A stretch of 51,370 nt of DNA from an uncultured Granulosicoccaceae bacterium (GTDB lineage: Bacteria; Pseudomonadota; Gammaproteobacteria; Granulosicoccales; Granulosicoccaceae): NCBI GenBank assembly GCA_938020525.1, contig CALIHW010000172.1, forward strand, positions 1 to 51,370. The letters run 5' to 3'. Each line of letters begins with the position of its first letter. The first letter of the stretch is position 1. Below, piece after piece: positions 7,894 through 17,469 of the stretch. The position numbers and the translations under genes were made by a program. The notes beneath the pieces are model-generated. The model searched no databases. It was not told the origin of the DNA and saw only the letters and a program-made list of their open reading frames with translations.

Positions 7894-9474
7894 TTGTACG
7901 AGCTTGCGCGTCGCCGTCTGGAATCTGTTTACGCCAAATGTAGCGAAAGGCCACTGCAGGGCAGGATGGTAGGGGTAGAAAAAGAATGCCTGCGAGTTGC
8001 ATCTGATGGCACTCTGTCATCAACAGCTCATCCGATAGAATTAGGGCGAGCCCTGACACATGCTTCAATAACCACAGATTTTTCGGAAGCATTGCTCGAA
8101 ATTGTCACACCACCCTATCAAAACCTGGCTTCTACCCTGAGTCATCTTTCAGATGTTCAGAATTTCGTCTATTCAAAGCTTCCGGATGGCGAGTTACTGT
8201 GGGGCACCAGTATGCCCTGCGGGTTAAAGCTTGATTGTGATGTACCGATCGGACGCTACGGTACCTCGAACATCGGTCAGATGAAGCAGGTATACCGACG
8301 TGGTCTGGGTTTACGTTACGGTCGCAAGATGCAGGCGATTGCCGGTGTGCACTATAACTACTCGTATCCCGATAGCTTCTGGCAGATTCTGGCAGAAGTA
8401 GAAGGCAGATCGCCTGATCAGGACTTCATCTCTGCACAGTATTTTGCACTAAGCCGTAACATCTTGCGCTTTGGGTGGTTGATCCCCTACCTGTTTGGTG
8501 CGTCCCCTGCGGTGTGTGGCACTTTTTTTGGCACCAAGCCACCACCTGATGTAATGAAAAAGCTTGCGCGCAATACATACTACGAACCTTATGCCACTTC
8601 ATTGCGTATGGGTGACATCGGCTATCAAAATAATCGTGATGAATCCACTACTGTCAACGCCTGCTACAACAGTGTTGATGAGTATGTAAATTTTTTAAAG
8701 TCTGCGATAACTGAACATTCCAGTAAATATGAGACGCTCGGTTTGTTTGATGCGGACGGCGAGTATCAGCAGCTCAATACCAACCTGTTGCAAATTGAAA
8801 ACGAACACTACAGCTCTATTCGCCCGAAACAGATCACCGAGCCCATGGAAATGCCGGCGCTTGCTATGCAAAGGCGTGGTGTCAGGTATGTTGAACTGCG
8901 TTCACTGGATGTAAATGCCTACGACCCACTGGGCATCAATGACGAACAGCTTCGGTTCCTTGAGTCGTTCATGCTTTTTTGTATGCTTTGCGACAGTCCA
9001 CCTATGGATGCCAAAGAGCAGCTACAGAATAAGAGTAACCTGATTGCTGTAGCGCATCGCGGACGTGATCCTGAACTGCAATTGCAGCGCGGTGATAAAA
9101 GTGTTTCCCTGAATCAATGGGGATCAGAAATACTGGATATGGTGGGTGAACTGTGTGATTTACTTGATGTAGAAGGGCAGCCCAAAGTATATTGTAATTC
9201 ATTAACCCGGCAGCTGGAAAAACTACATAACCCATCGCAAACACCGTCAGGTCTGATGTTGCAAGAGTTGGTTGACAACGAAGAAGACTTTTTCACTTTT
9301 GGGTTACGTAAGTCGCAGGAACATCAACAGCAAAGCCAGGTACTCTCGGCAGAAAAGCAAAAACAGTTTGAACAATCGGTCGAGGAGTCCATACAGAAGC
9401 AAGCTGAGATAGAGGCATCTGACAACGTTAGCTTTCAGGAATTTTTAGACAACTACCATGCACAACTTCAATAA
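7894..9474 (+). CDS. gshA: Glutamate-cysteine ligase (GshA)
   Basis: GshA joins glutamate and cysteine using ATP, the first and committed step of glutathione synthesis. The 526-residue protein is the proteobacterial type. It shows the conserved VGVEKECLRV region near the N-terminus, then LGRALTHASITTDFSEALLEIVTPP, which forms part of the glutamate and metal site. A central YGRKMQAIAGVHYNYSYPD-type segment and RRGVRYVELRSLDVNAYDP follow. The start is TTG at 7894 with a GGAGA Shine-Dalgarno 8 nt upstream; length matches the family. mobA begins 15 nt after the stop, suggesting one transcript through moeA. Pairing of gshA with molybdenum cofactor genes is unusual and unexplained. Confidence 0.96.
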   Translation: MYELARRRLESVYAKCSERPLQGRMVGVEKECLRVASDGTLSSTAHPIELGRALTHASITTDFSEALLEIVTPPYQNLASTLSHLSDVQNFVYSKLPDGELLWGTSMPCGLKLDCDVPIGRYGTSNIGQMKQVYRRGLGLRYGRKMQAIAGVHYNYSYPDSFWQILAEVEGRSPDQDFISAQYFALSRNILRFGWLIPYLFGASPAVCGTFFGTKPPPDVMKKLARNTYYEPYATSLRMGDIGYQNNRDESTTVNACYNSVDEYVNFLKSAITEHSSKYETLGLFDADGEYQQLNTNLLQIENEHYSSIRPKQITEPMEMPALAMQRRGVRYVELRSLDVNAYDPLGINDEQLRFLESFMLFCMLCDSPPMDAKEQLQNKSNLIAVAHRGRDPELQLQRGDKSVSLNQWGSEILDMVGELCDLLDVEGQPKVYCNSLTRQLEKLHNPSQTPSGLMLQELVDNEEDFFTFGLRKSQEHQQQSQVLSAEKQKQFEQSVEESIQKQAEIEASDNVSFQEFLDNYHAQLQ

Positions 9475-9489
9475 AAAACTGAGGCTGCC

Positions 9490-10098
9490 TTGACCGGGGT
9501 CAGCTCATCTGTCACTGGCGTCATTCTCGCTGGTGGTATGGGGCGTCGTATGAACGGCGCTGATAAAGGGCTGGTGGTGTTGCAGCAGGCGGAGATGATT
9601 TCCTGGGTTATAAAAATTCTTAAGGAAAATGTTAGCGAAGTAGTGATAAATGCTAATCGCAACCTTGCCGCCTATGAAAAGTACGATGTGCAGGTTGTTG
9701 CAGACAGTATTGACGGATTTCAAGGTCCGCTGGCAGGTTTTGAAGCTGGCATGTCGATCGCCAATACCGAATGGGTGTACACCTGTCCATGCGATTCACC
9801 TATGCAGTCACCAGAGCTGCTACCTTATATGTTCAGCGATGTTGTTAGTAGTGATGCTGAAATCGGTGTGGCCTATGATGGTAATCGAACCCACCCGGTA
9901 TTCAGTTTGGTTAAAACCGAGCTGTTACCGAGTCTGCAAACTTATCTTAAGTCTGGTGAGAGAAAAATAGATCTTTGGTTTGCGCAACACAAATTGCAGG
10001 TTGTCGATTGTAGCGATTTTGCCCAAAGCTTTGTGAACATCAATACCGAAGAGGAGCTTCAGCGTACAGAGTCGGAGCGGAGCATGCGTGGTGATTGA
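9490..10098 (+). CDS. mobA: Molybdenum cofactor guanylyltransferase MobA
   Basis: MobA attaches GMP to molybdopterin to form the MGD cofactor of DMSO-reductase-family enzymes. The 202-residue protein has the nucleotide-binding signature VILAGGMGRRMNGADKGL at about 10-27, the Mg-binding CPCDSP motif near 100, and a conserved RTHPVFSL-like stretch further on. The start is TTG at 9490 with a GAGG motif 5 nt upstream. This places the protein 15 nt after gshA and overlapping moeA by 11 nt. The overlap indicates translational coupling. No MGD-dependent oxidoreductase lies in the window. Confidence 0.94.
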   Translation: MTGVSSSVTGVILAGGMGRRMNGADKGLVVLQQAEMISWVIKILKENVSEVVINANRNLAAYEKYDVQVVADSIDGFQGPLAGFEAGMSIANTEWVYTCPCDSPMQSPELLPYMFSDVVSSDAEIGVAYDGNRTHPVFSLVKTELLPSLQTYLKSGERKIDLWFAQHKLQVVDCSDFAQSFVNINTEEELQRTESERSMRGD

Positions 10099-11362
10099 AA
10101 AACAACCATCATGCGATGATCCGATAGAACCTGCGCTGTTGCCAGTGGCTGTAGCACTTGCACGAATGCAGCAGGCTGTAACACCGGTTTCTGAATCAAA
10201 ACGTGTGCCGTTACGCGAATCGCTGGATCATGTATTGGCAATAGATATCGTGTCACCCATCCAGGTGCCTGCGTACACCAATAGTGCTATGGATGGGTAT
10301 GCAATAAGCAGTGTCGATCTGCCAGTGGATGACAAAGAAGTGTCGTTAAAAGTGCGTGGCACTGCATGGGCAGGTAAGCCAGCTGAAGCGTCGATAAAGC
10401 CTGGTGAAGCGGTACGTATAATGACCGGCGGAATGATGCCGGAAGGTGCGGATACTGTTGTTATTCAGGAGCATGTGCAGGTTGATGGCGAACACATCCT
10501 GATTGATAACACCACTTCTGCCGGTCGCAATGTCCGTCAGGCTGGTGAGGATATCAACACTGGAGACGTAGTTTTAACCGCTGGTACCATGATCAATCCT
10601 GCAGAGCTGGGTATGATCGCATCACTCGGTATCGATACGGTTGAAGTGAAGCGCCGTCTTAAAGTGGCTTTTTTTAGTACCGGGGATGAGCTGAGAACAT
10701 TGGAATCTCATGCAGGAAAACCACTGGGCCCTGGAGAGATTTTCGACAGTAACCGGCATACACTTTTCGCACTTCTAAGCCGATTGGGTGTTGAATTGAT
10801 TGATTTTGGCGTTGTGCCGGACACAGAAGCTGCAACTAAAGATGCAATTGTTAAAGCATCGCAGGCGGCTGATCTTGTTATCACTTCCGGCGGTGTGTCT
10901 GCAGGCCAAGCTGACTTTGTCAGCCAGTCAATTGCTGAACTTGGTGAATTAACTTTCTGGAAGCTGGCAATGCGTCCTGGCCGGCCACTTGCCTGTGGTG
11001 TGGTAAACAATTGCCGGTTTTTCGGATTGCCCGGTAACCCTGTCGCAGTCATGGTGACTTTCTATGAGTTTGTGCAACCGACTATAAAAGCCATGATGGG
11101 TTGTACAACCACTGAACTACAACTGTTTAAAGTGAAAGCAAAAGAGGCAATTCGTAAAATACCGGGCAGAATTGAATATCAGCGTGGCATCATTGAAATA
11201 ACAGACGATGGTGATCAGACTGTGCGTACAACTGGTAAACAAGGAGCGGGACGACTTAGTTCAATGTGTCTTGCTAATTGCTTGATAGTGTTACCTGCAG
11301 ACTGTGACGGAGTAGTACCGGGTGACATGCTTACTGTAAGACCGTTCTTCGGGTTGGTGTAA
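10088..11362 (+). CDS. moeA: Molybdopterin molybdenumtransferase MoeA (paralogue 1)
   Basis: MoeA inserts molybdate into adenylylated molybdopterin. This 424-residue copy has the MoeA landmarks in order: NSAMDGYAI (domain I), the EAVRIMTGGMMPEGADTVVIQE segment, STGDEL, a catalytic-domain TSGGVSAGQADFV, and LPGNPVAVM. The C-terminal domain IV begins near residue 345. The start is GTG at 10088 inside the mobA 3' end. A second, divergent moeA lies at 23098-24342, so one of the pair may be specialised. A YkgJ-like reading frame starts right at the stop codon in the -1 frame. Confidence 0.95.
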   Translation: MVIEKQPSCDDPIEPALLPVAVALARMQQAVTPVSESKRVPLRESLDHVLAIDIVSPIQVPAYTNSAMDGYAISSVDLPVDDKEVSLKVRGTAWAGKPAEASIKPGEAVRIMTGGMMPEGADTVVIQEHVQVDGEHILIDNTTSAGRNVRQAGEDINTGDVVLTAGTMINPAELGMIASLGIDTVEVKRRLKVAFFSTGDELRTLESHAGKPLGPGEIFDSNRHTLFALLSRLGVELIDFGVVPDTEAATKDAIVKASQAADLVITSGGVSAGQADFVSQSIAELGELTFWKLAMRPGRPLACGVVNNCRFFGLPGNPVAVMVTFYEFVQPTIKAMMGCTTTELQLFKVKAKEAIRKIPGRIEYQRGIIEITDDGDQTVRTTGKQGAGRLSSMCLANCLIVLPADCDGVVPGDMLTVRPFFGLV

Positions 11363-11364
11363 AT

Positions 11365-11616
11365 ATCGACTGCCGTCAAAACTGCGGTGCTTGTTGCATT
11401 GCCCCTTCTATACGTACTCCGCTACCCGGTATGCCTGATGGTAAGCCTGCGGGAGTGCGGTGTGTGCATCTTGATGCAAACAACGCGTGTGAGCTGTTCG
11501 GTCTGCCATCACGTCCACGATTTTGTATTGAACTAAGACCTGAACCTGAGATGTGTGGTGAAGATAGCACTCATGCACTTAGCTACCTTGCAAATCTAGA
11601 GGAAATCACACGATAA
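11365..11616 (+). CDS. YkgJ-family cysteine cluster protein, start codon unclear
   Basis: The frame from about 11365 encodes an 83-residue protein very like the short YkgJ cysteine-cluster family, whose Cys residues are thought to bind metal. It reads CRQNCGACC at the N-terminus, then PGMPDGKPAGVRC, and further Cys at the RPRFC and PEMC segments. However, between the in-frame stop at 11323 and ATG 11431 there is no ATG, GTG or TTG. Starting at 11431 would delete the first cysteine cluster and leave 61 residues. Possibilities are a rare non-canonical start (ATC at 11365), a -1 frameshift off the end of moeA, or a lost start. Coding of the full length is strongly suggested by similarity; the start is unresolved. 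Confidence 0.7.
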   Translation: MDCRQNCGACCIAPSIRTPLPGMPDGKPAGVRCVHLDANNACELFGLPSRPRFCIELRPEPEMCGEDSTHALSYLANLEEITR

Positions 11617-11829
11617 AGTATTGTTTTTAATGACTAAATTCTGATTTTTTCTGATCCCTGTCACTTTACCACCAGCGTCTATACTCACAACGGTGATTCG
11701 TAAACTGTAGCCTGGGCTGGCAAGCCTTACTGTCCTTGTATACCAGCAATAACGACGGTATGAAATTCTAGACAAACAGTGGCCGACTTGCATAAGACCA
11801 CAACAGTCAATAATCGGAAGATCGAAAAG

Positions 11830-13800
11830 ATGTCTGGCGCTCTGCAGAAACCAAAGCTGTTAATTGTTGATACTGACACCGCAATGGCTGAGGTATTAAA
11901 AACCTACGTCAAAAAGAATCACTATGAGTTTGATATTTTCTCTGACTCTGCAGATGCTTGTGCTGCACTGACCGAACAGACCGTGCACCCGGATATTGCT
12001 GCCGGCTATGACTGTGTCATTCTCGGCTGGCCCAAGGGTGAAGTACGAATAATATCTGATTTTCTAAATGCTTTGTGTAGTGAAGAGCATAGTGATTTGC
12101 CGTTAATTATCCTGAGCGAAGAGCCCGATCCGGGATTACAAACGCTGTCTCGCAGGCGTTCAAAAACACAAACTATGCTGTGGAGTGAATACACACGCAT
12201 TGAGAGTGTCTTAAGCAGCATATTAGTTAATAACAGAAAAAGTAGAGCCTCTTTAGGCATAAAGAAAAACCCCGTAATCGCGCAAACTTCACAAAAAGAA
12301 TCACAGCGTCTACCTACAAGCGTTTTACTTGTGGATGACACACCAGCGGTATGTCATGAATTAAGAGACATGCTTGAAAGCAATGGGTATTTCGTGTCGC
12401 TGGCGAGTACAGCAGGCGAAGCGCGCAGTGCGCTGGCAATAAATAATTTTGATTTAGTATTGACCGAGTTTTTCCTGTCGGACAATTTTGGTGCAGCCAA
12501 CAACGGTAGTGAAAACAGCGGTGAAGGATTGTGTCGTTATCTACAGTCTTTAAACCTGAACAGGCGTCCGGTGTATGCAGTAATGGCGCGTAAGAATTTT
12601 CAAAGTGCTGTGCAAGAAAGTTTAGCTATCGGAGCGATAGCCTGTCTTGATAAGTCTGAGTCGATAGAATTGTTATATGCACGGCTTAATGCAATCGCCA
12701 CAGGTCTATCATCCAGGAGGGCAGCAAATACTCCGGTTGAGCATCATCAAGCCGGTGTTGCCAGTGTCTCTGATATACTGCAATCCGTGAAAATACCGTC
12801 GCTGCTGATCGGTGAGCAGCGAAATATTCTGGCGGCCAATGATGCTGCAACTACCTTACTTAGCGATGGTAGTATGGACAAACTACAGAATAGGAGTTTT
12901 GAAGAATCAATCCACGGGGCGCCGCTCAGGCGATCGATAGATATGCCTGTAAAAGCGTTATTTAAGACGCTTGATGGGAGGAGTCTGTCTGTGGCGTATC
13001 GTTGTCGGGAAGTAGACGTATCTGAATACGGAATATCAGAAATTGTTTCTATGTTGACTTTTGAGGCCGTAAATCAAATATCGATTGATCAGAAAGCTGT
13101 CGGTGCTATAAAAGCTAAGGGCGATTCAACTGAGACCATCAGGAAGCCAGTGGCTGCTGTGAGTAACATTACTCAAGCCGATGTGAGGCAGTCAGGTGTC
13201 ATTTCAATACCAGGCATGCCTGATGGCAAAACGGAAAAACCCATTGCTACGACAACCACTACCGAGACAGTTCGGGCAAAGATAGAAAAAGTATTGCAAG
13301 GTGACGAGTCGAGCTTTACCTATAGTCTGCTTACCCTGGATATTAAAATGGTCGCATCCGTTACTGGTGACCGCCTCAGTATTCGTCACAGTAAGCCAAT
13401 GCTGGAACTGGTAGAAGCGGAGCTGAAAAAGCATTGTGTGCAGCAAGCGTCACTGGAGTATATAGGTGACGGTAGGTTTGTCGTTGTTTACAAAAACGAC
13501 GGTCCCGAGCAATCACGTTTAAAAGCCAGTAAGCTGGTGGATAAAATACCCGGACTAATTTCTGAGCTAACAGATGTTCGGTTGTTGTCTCATGCTTCTT
13601 TTATTGAGCTGCCTGCGGGGATAGGCTTCTCGGTAGATTACGTCCTGAAGCACTGTGCTGCTGCTTGCTTAAAAACTGAAGTTGACGGACGCGACAACTT
13701 GATTTTTCATATCGATAAAATTGAAAAACCAACAGTTCGAAAATCTGCTATGAGTAGGCGAAAGCGTACTGGTTCTATAGAGGTATCAGCCAGCTCATGA
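11830..13800 (+). CDS. Multidomain protein with two pseudo-receivers, PAS-like and degenerate GGDEF-like domains
   Basis: This protein of about 656 residues appears to be a signalling scaffold without obvious enzymatic sites. Domain 1 (about 8-130) looks like a CheY receiver (KLLIVDTD), but the phosphoacceptor position is G66 (CVILGWPKG). Domain 2 (about 163-295) keeps the acidic pair (LLVDD) and K275 but has E213 in place of the phospho-Asp. A PAS-like segment spans about 315-415. The C-terminal part (about 480-640) resembles a diguanylate cyclase fold whose signature is replaced by IGDGRF (545-550). ATG 11830 is preferred because a GGAAG motif lies 8 nt upstream; GTG 11779 would add 17 residues. 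Function is unknown. It stands alone, followed by repeat copy 2. Confidence 0.75.
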   Translation: MSGALQKPKLLIVDTDTAMAEVLKTYVKKNHYEFDIFSDSADACAALTEQTVHPDIAAGYDCVILGWPKGEVRIISDFLNALCSEEHSDLPLIILSEEPDPGLQTLSRRRSKTQTMLWSEYTRIESVLSSILVNNRKSRASLGIKKNPVIAQTSQKESQRLPTSVLLVDDTPAVCHELRDMLESNGYFVSLASTAGEARSALAINNFDLVLTEFFLSDNFGAANNGSENSGEGLCRYLQSLNLNRRPVYAVMARKNFQSAVQESLAIGAIACLDKSESIELLYARLNAIATGLSSRRAANTPVEHHQAGVASVSDILQSVKIPSLLIGEQRNILAANDAATTLLSDGSMDKLQNRSFEESIHGAPLRRSIDMPVKALFKTLDGRSLSVAYRCREVDVSEYGISEIVSMLTFEAVNQISIDQKAVGAIKAKGDSTETIRKPVAAVSNITQADVRQSGVISIPGMPDGKTEKPIATTTTTETVRAKIEKVLQGDESSFTYSLLTLDIKMVASVTGDRLSIRHSKPMLELVEAELKKHCVQQASLEYIGDGRFVVVYKNDGPEQSRLKASKLVDKIPGLISELTDVRLLSHASFIELPAGIGFSVDYVLKHCAAACLKTEVDGRDNLIFHIDKIEKPTVRKSAMSRRKRTGSIEVSASS

Positions 13801-13840
13801 AGCAGCAGTTAGAAAATCAGCATGAAATGCAGGCAAGCTC

Positions 13841-13988
13841 CTAGGAGTCTGCGCGGCAGAACGTCCGCTACTGCGAACGCGCCCTGACGGTGTGCCAAGG
13901 CGACAATAATCATCGATCATTTTCGTTACGTATGAACAACTATGCGCCTTAAATGATAGTAAAAACGTCCTCGCCATGGCACGTTCTC
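13841..13988 (+). repeat. Copy 2 of a 148-bp dispersed inverted repeat
   Basis: This is the second copy of the repeat at 1-148, in opposite orientation, with five substitutions and no gaps. It lies between the convergent pseudo-receiver gene and valS, starting 40 bp after the former's stop. Just beyond it, at 13992-14008, a small stem (CGCGG/CCGCG) occurs. Whether that belongs to the repeat cannot be told, because copy 1 is cut by the window edge. Two inverted copies 13.7 kb apart could support inversion of the intervening segment by recombination. Confidence 0.85.
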
Positions 13989-14051
13989 GATACGCGGATT
14001 TCTACCGCGCAAACTCCTATCGGCTGTTTGGGCCCACCGGCGGATTTACAT

Positions 14052-16871
14052 CTACAAATCGTCTAGTCGTTTTTTCTGTTGTTCGAGTTGCTCAAGTGCA
14101 ACAAGAACGTCTGCCAGCTTCTGCTTTTCTTTTTCAACAACGTCCGCTGGTGCTTTGGCGATAAAACTATCGTTGCTTAGCTTGCCTTCCAGTCTGCTTT
14201 TTTCTTTTATCAGACGAGCACTTTCACGATCGAGTCGCTTATTTTCTGCAACCGGATCTATCAAGCCTGCAAGGGGAATGAGTATCCGCATCTCGCCGAC
14301 CAGAGCAGTGGCGGATTCTGGTGCAGCTTCTCCTGTAGCCAGGATAGTGATCGCTTCGGTTTTTGCCAATGCTTGTAGCAAGCCTGTGTGGCGCTCAACT
14401 TTGGCTCTGTTTTCATCACTCGCGTTTTCGCACAGAACCGGTAGTGCTTTACCTGGCGCGATATCGTATTCGGCACGTATTTTACGGATACCCAGAATAA
14501 AAGACTTTAGCCATTCAACCTCTGCAATCGCATCCTGATCTATTTTTTCTGGAACACAGACTGGATATGCCTGTTGCATAATTGTGTCGCCGGTGATGCC
14601 GGCGCATGGGGCAACCTTCTGCCATAATTCTTCGGTGATATACGGCATAAACGGGTGGCTTAATCGTAGTAGCGCTTCCAGTACTCTCAACAAAGTCCTC
14701 TGGGTACCGAGCTTCTGTGATTCAGGTATTGTTGATTGATCATCAGCACTGAGTACTGGTTTGGCGAGTTCAAGATACCAATCGCAGTACTCATTCCATG
14801 CAAACTCATAAATTTCCTTAGCCGCAAGGTCAAGTCTGTAGTTATCGAGGTGTGAAGCGACTTGTTGTTCCAATTGCTGCAGCAGCGAAATAATCCATTT
14901 GTCTGCCAATGATAATTCTATGTTGTTGTCATCTGCTTTGCTCGCATCAAAATCTTCCGTATTCATCAATACATAGCGAGTAGCATTCCATAGCTTGTTG
15001 CAGAAGTTGCGATAGCCTTCAACTCGTTTTAAATCGAAACGAATATCACGGCCGGTAGAGGCGAGAATGGCGAAGGTAAAGCGCAATGCGTCTGTGCCAT
15101 AGCCTTCAATTCCATCTGCAAACTCTTTTCGGGTTTGTTTGGCGATTTTCTCCGCCAGATGCTCTTGCATCATATTGGCAGTGCGCTTTTCCAGTAGGTC
15201 GTCCAGAGTGATACCATCGATAATGTCCAGCGGGTCAAGCACGTTGCCTTTTGACTTGGACATCTTTTGGCCGTTTGCATCACGTACAAGACCATGGATA
15301 TATACTTCTTTAAACGGTACTTCGCCATCCATGAATTTGGTGCCGAACATGATCATTCTGGCAACCCAGAAAAATATGATATCAAAGCCGGTAACCAGTA
15401 CGCTTGTCGGGTACCAGGTTTTAAGGGCGTCGGTTTGTTCTGGCCAGCCTAGTGTAGAAAATGGCCACAGACCAGATGAAAACCAGGTGTCGAGTACGTC
15501 CTCATCTTGTTGTAGGGCTACGTCATCCGCAAGATTGTATTTTTCGCGAACCAGGCTTTCAGTTTGTGCCACATAGACATTGCCGTTATCGTCATACCAG
15601 GCAGGTATACGGTGACCCCACCAGATTTGGCGACTGATGCACCAATCTTCAATGTTGTCCAGCCATTGGTAGTAAGTCTTTGACCAGTTCTCCGGTACAA
15701 ACTGAATGGTTCCATTTTTAACCACATCAATAGAAGGCTGAGTGATCAGTGATTTGCCGCCGGGTCGACCGTCTGCTTGCGTTTTTGTTGTTAGATCAAC
15801 ATACCATTGATCAGTCAGGTAAGGCTCAACGACGGCATTGGAACGATCACCCCTTGGCACCATGAGTTTGTGGTCATCGATTCGCTCCAGCAGATCAAGA
15901 GCCTTAAGGTCATTAACAATCTGTTTTCTAGCAACGTAACGATCCTGTCCTATATAAGCATCTGGCGCGTTTTCGTTTATCTCTGCGTTGTCGGTAAAGA
16001 TGTTTATGATTTCAAGATTGTGTCGCTGACCCATGGCGTAATCGTTAAAGTCATGTGCCGGTGTGATTTTAACGCAACCAGAGCCGAACTCAGGATCTAC
16101 ATAGTCATCGGCGATTACCGGTATTTCACGGCCTGTAAGTGGCAGTGTTACGGTTTTGCCTATTAAATGACTGTAGCGTTCGTCGTCTGGATGTACTGCA
16201 ACTGCGCTGTCGCCGAGCATAGTTTCTGGTCGGGTGGTAGCGACAATCAATTGTCCGCTGCCATCACTTAACGGATAACGCAGATGCCACAGATGACCAT
16301 TTTCTTCCTCGCTAAGTACTTCAAGGTCTGAAAGTGCTGTATGCAGAACCGGATCCCAGTTAACCAGTCGTTTGCCGCGATAGATCAGTCCTTCGTCAAA
16401 TAAAGAAACAAATACTTCACTAACTGCCTGAGATAAACCATCATCCATTGTGAATCTCTCGCGAGACCAGTCAGGTGATGCTCCCATGCGTCTTAGCTGG
16501 CGGGTGATTTGGCCACCGGATTCTTCTTTCCATTCCCAGACTTTTTCAATGAACTTGTCTCGACCAAGATCGTGACGGCTTTGCTGCTGTGCAGCGAGCT
16601 GTCTTTCAACAACCATCTGCGTTGCGATACCGGCGTGATCCGTCCCGGGTTGCCACAGTGTGTTGTCGCCTTTCATTCGGTGGTACCGGATTAAAGTGTC
16701 CATCACCGTGTCCTGAAACGCGTGGCCCATGTGTAGAGTACCGGTCACATTCGGCGGTGGAATCATAATGCAGTAAGGAGTGCCGTTGCCTGATGGTGCA
16801 AAGTGATCGCCGCGCTCCCAGAAGTCGTACCAGGATTGCTCTATTGCGGTCGGGTTGTAGGTGGTTTCCAT
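14052..16871 (-). CDS. valS: Valine-tRNA ligase (ValS)
   Basis: ValS charges tRNA-Val and edits mischarged threonine. The 939-residue class I synthetase has the HIGH-type motif in [15 protein letters not shown] (about 38-52) and KMSKS at 536-540. The connective-peptide editing domain lies between, including [19 protein letters not shown]. An anticodon-binding helical domain follows. The C-terminus (about 870-939) is a Lys/Glu/Leu-rich coiled-coil that contacts tRNA. Length is close to E. coli ValS (951). It starts with ATG. The next genes on this strand, holC and pepA, lie upstream across a 193-bp gap in the common gammaproteobacterial order pepA-holC-valS. Confidence 0.98.
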   Translation of the reverse strand: METTYNPTAIEQSWYDFWERGDHFAPSGNGTPYCIMIPPPNVTGTLHMGHAFQDTVMDTLIRYHRMKGDNTLWQPGTDHAGIATQMVVERQLAAQQQSRHDLGRDKFIEKVWEWKEESGGQITRQLRRMGASPDWSRERFTMDDGLSQAVSEVFVSLFDEGLIYRGKRLVNWDPVLHTALSDLEVLSEEENGHLWHLRYPLSDGSGQLIVATTRPETMLGDSAVAVHPDDERYSHLIGKTVTLPLTGREIPVIADDYVDPEFGSGCVKITPAHDFNDYAMGQRHNLEIINIFTDNAEINENAPDAYIGQDRYVARKQIVNDLKALDLLERIDDHKLMVPRGDRSNAVVEPYLTDQWYVDLTTKTQADGRPGGKSLITQPSIDVVKNGTIQFVPENWSKTYYQWLDNIEDWCISRQIWWGHRIPAWYDDNGNVYVAQTESLVREKYNLADDVALQQDEDVLDTWFSSGLWPFSTLGWPEQTDALKTWYPTSVLVTGFDIIFFWVARMIMFGTKFMDGEVPFKEVYIHGLVRDANGQKMSKSKGNVLDPLDIIDGITLDDLLEKRTANMMQEHLAEKIAKQTRKEFADGIEGYGTDALRFTFAILASTGRDIRFDLKRVEGYRNFCNKLWNATRYVLMNTEDFDASKADDNNIELSLADKWIISLLQQLEQQVASHLDNYRLDLAAKEIYEFAWNEYCDWYLELAKPVLSADDQSTIPESQKLGTQRTLLRVLEALLRLSHPFMPYITEELWQKVAPCAGITGDTIMQQAYPVCVPEKIDQDAIAEVEWLKSFILGIRKIRAEYDIAPGKALPVLCENASDENRAKVERHTGLLQALAKTEAITILATGEAAPESATALVGEMRILIPLAGLIDPVAENKRLDRESARLIKEKSRLEGKLSNDSFIAKAPADVVEKEKQKLADVLVALEQLEQQKKRLDDL

Positions 16872-17064
16872 TAATTGCTGCTGTTTGCTTTATTGGACGA
16901 ATGGTCAGGATTCTAGCAGGTTAGTCGCATAGCGGCGGAGCATGGCAGAATTGTGTGATTCTTATATAAGAGAGATACGTTAAGAGTCAGGCAGCTAAGT
17001 AGCCAGTAGCCAATAACCAGGCTCGAAAATGCGCCGTTGCCGATGTCACGAAAGGTATGGTGAT

Positions 17065-17469
17065 TTACAGCGCCAACTGGGCAGGCACGTCACAGTGTGT
17101 GAGCGGATAACCTCTGGATTTATAAAACCGATAGCGCTCGCGGCCAGTGTCCTTGCCGCTGCTGCCAGTACAGATCACTTCGAGCGTAGATTCAAAGCTG
17201 CTGAAAAAATGTGGCACTTCGGCTGACAGGTTTAGTAGCACTTCGCGATTATTTTTGGGTTCGCCGATGTGATCGATTGACAGGCGATCACTACCGTGAC
17301 TGAGTTTATCAGCAAACAGCTTCTGCATTTCAGAGGTATCGCCGGACGAACTGGTGTGTATATGCAGATGTTTGCCACGCGCGAGATGTTGCAGCGCCAA
17401 TTGCAGCGCATAGTTAAATTGCTCAGACGAGTTTTCAGTTTCAATCAGGTAGAACTGGATGTGCGTCAT
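17065..17469 (-). CDS. holC: DNA polymerase III chi subunit (HolC)
   Basis: Chi links the clamp loader (through psi) to single-stranded DNA-binding protein during replication. This 134-residue reading begins MTHIQFYLIE at 17469. Its A of ATG overlaps the final base of the pepA TGA (an ATGA junction), which fixes the start. An upstream in-frame extension into pepA is rejected. The chi pattern is visible: an N-terminal strand (IQFYLI), a helix (ALQLALQHLARGKHLHIHT), and a C-terminal RYRFYKSRGYPLTHCD-type end. Order pepA-holC-valS matches other gammaproteobacteria and supports the call for a weakly conserved protein. Confidence 0.92.
   Translation of the reverse strand: MTHIQFYLIETENSSEQFNYALQLALQHLARGKHLHIHTSSSGDTSEMQKLFADKLSHGSDRLSIDHIGEPKNNREVLLNLSAEVPHFFSSFESTLEVICTGSSGKDTGRERYRFYKSRGYPLTHCDVPAQLAL

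Noticed and set aside
11431..11616. YkgJ-like protein starting at ATG 11431
   Set aside because: This would lose the CRQNCGACC cluster that defines the family, so I treat the upstream sequence as coding with an unresolved start.
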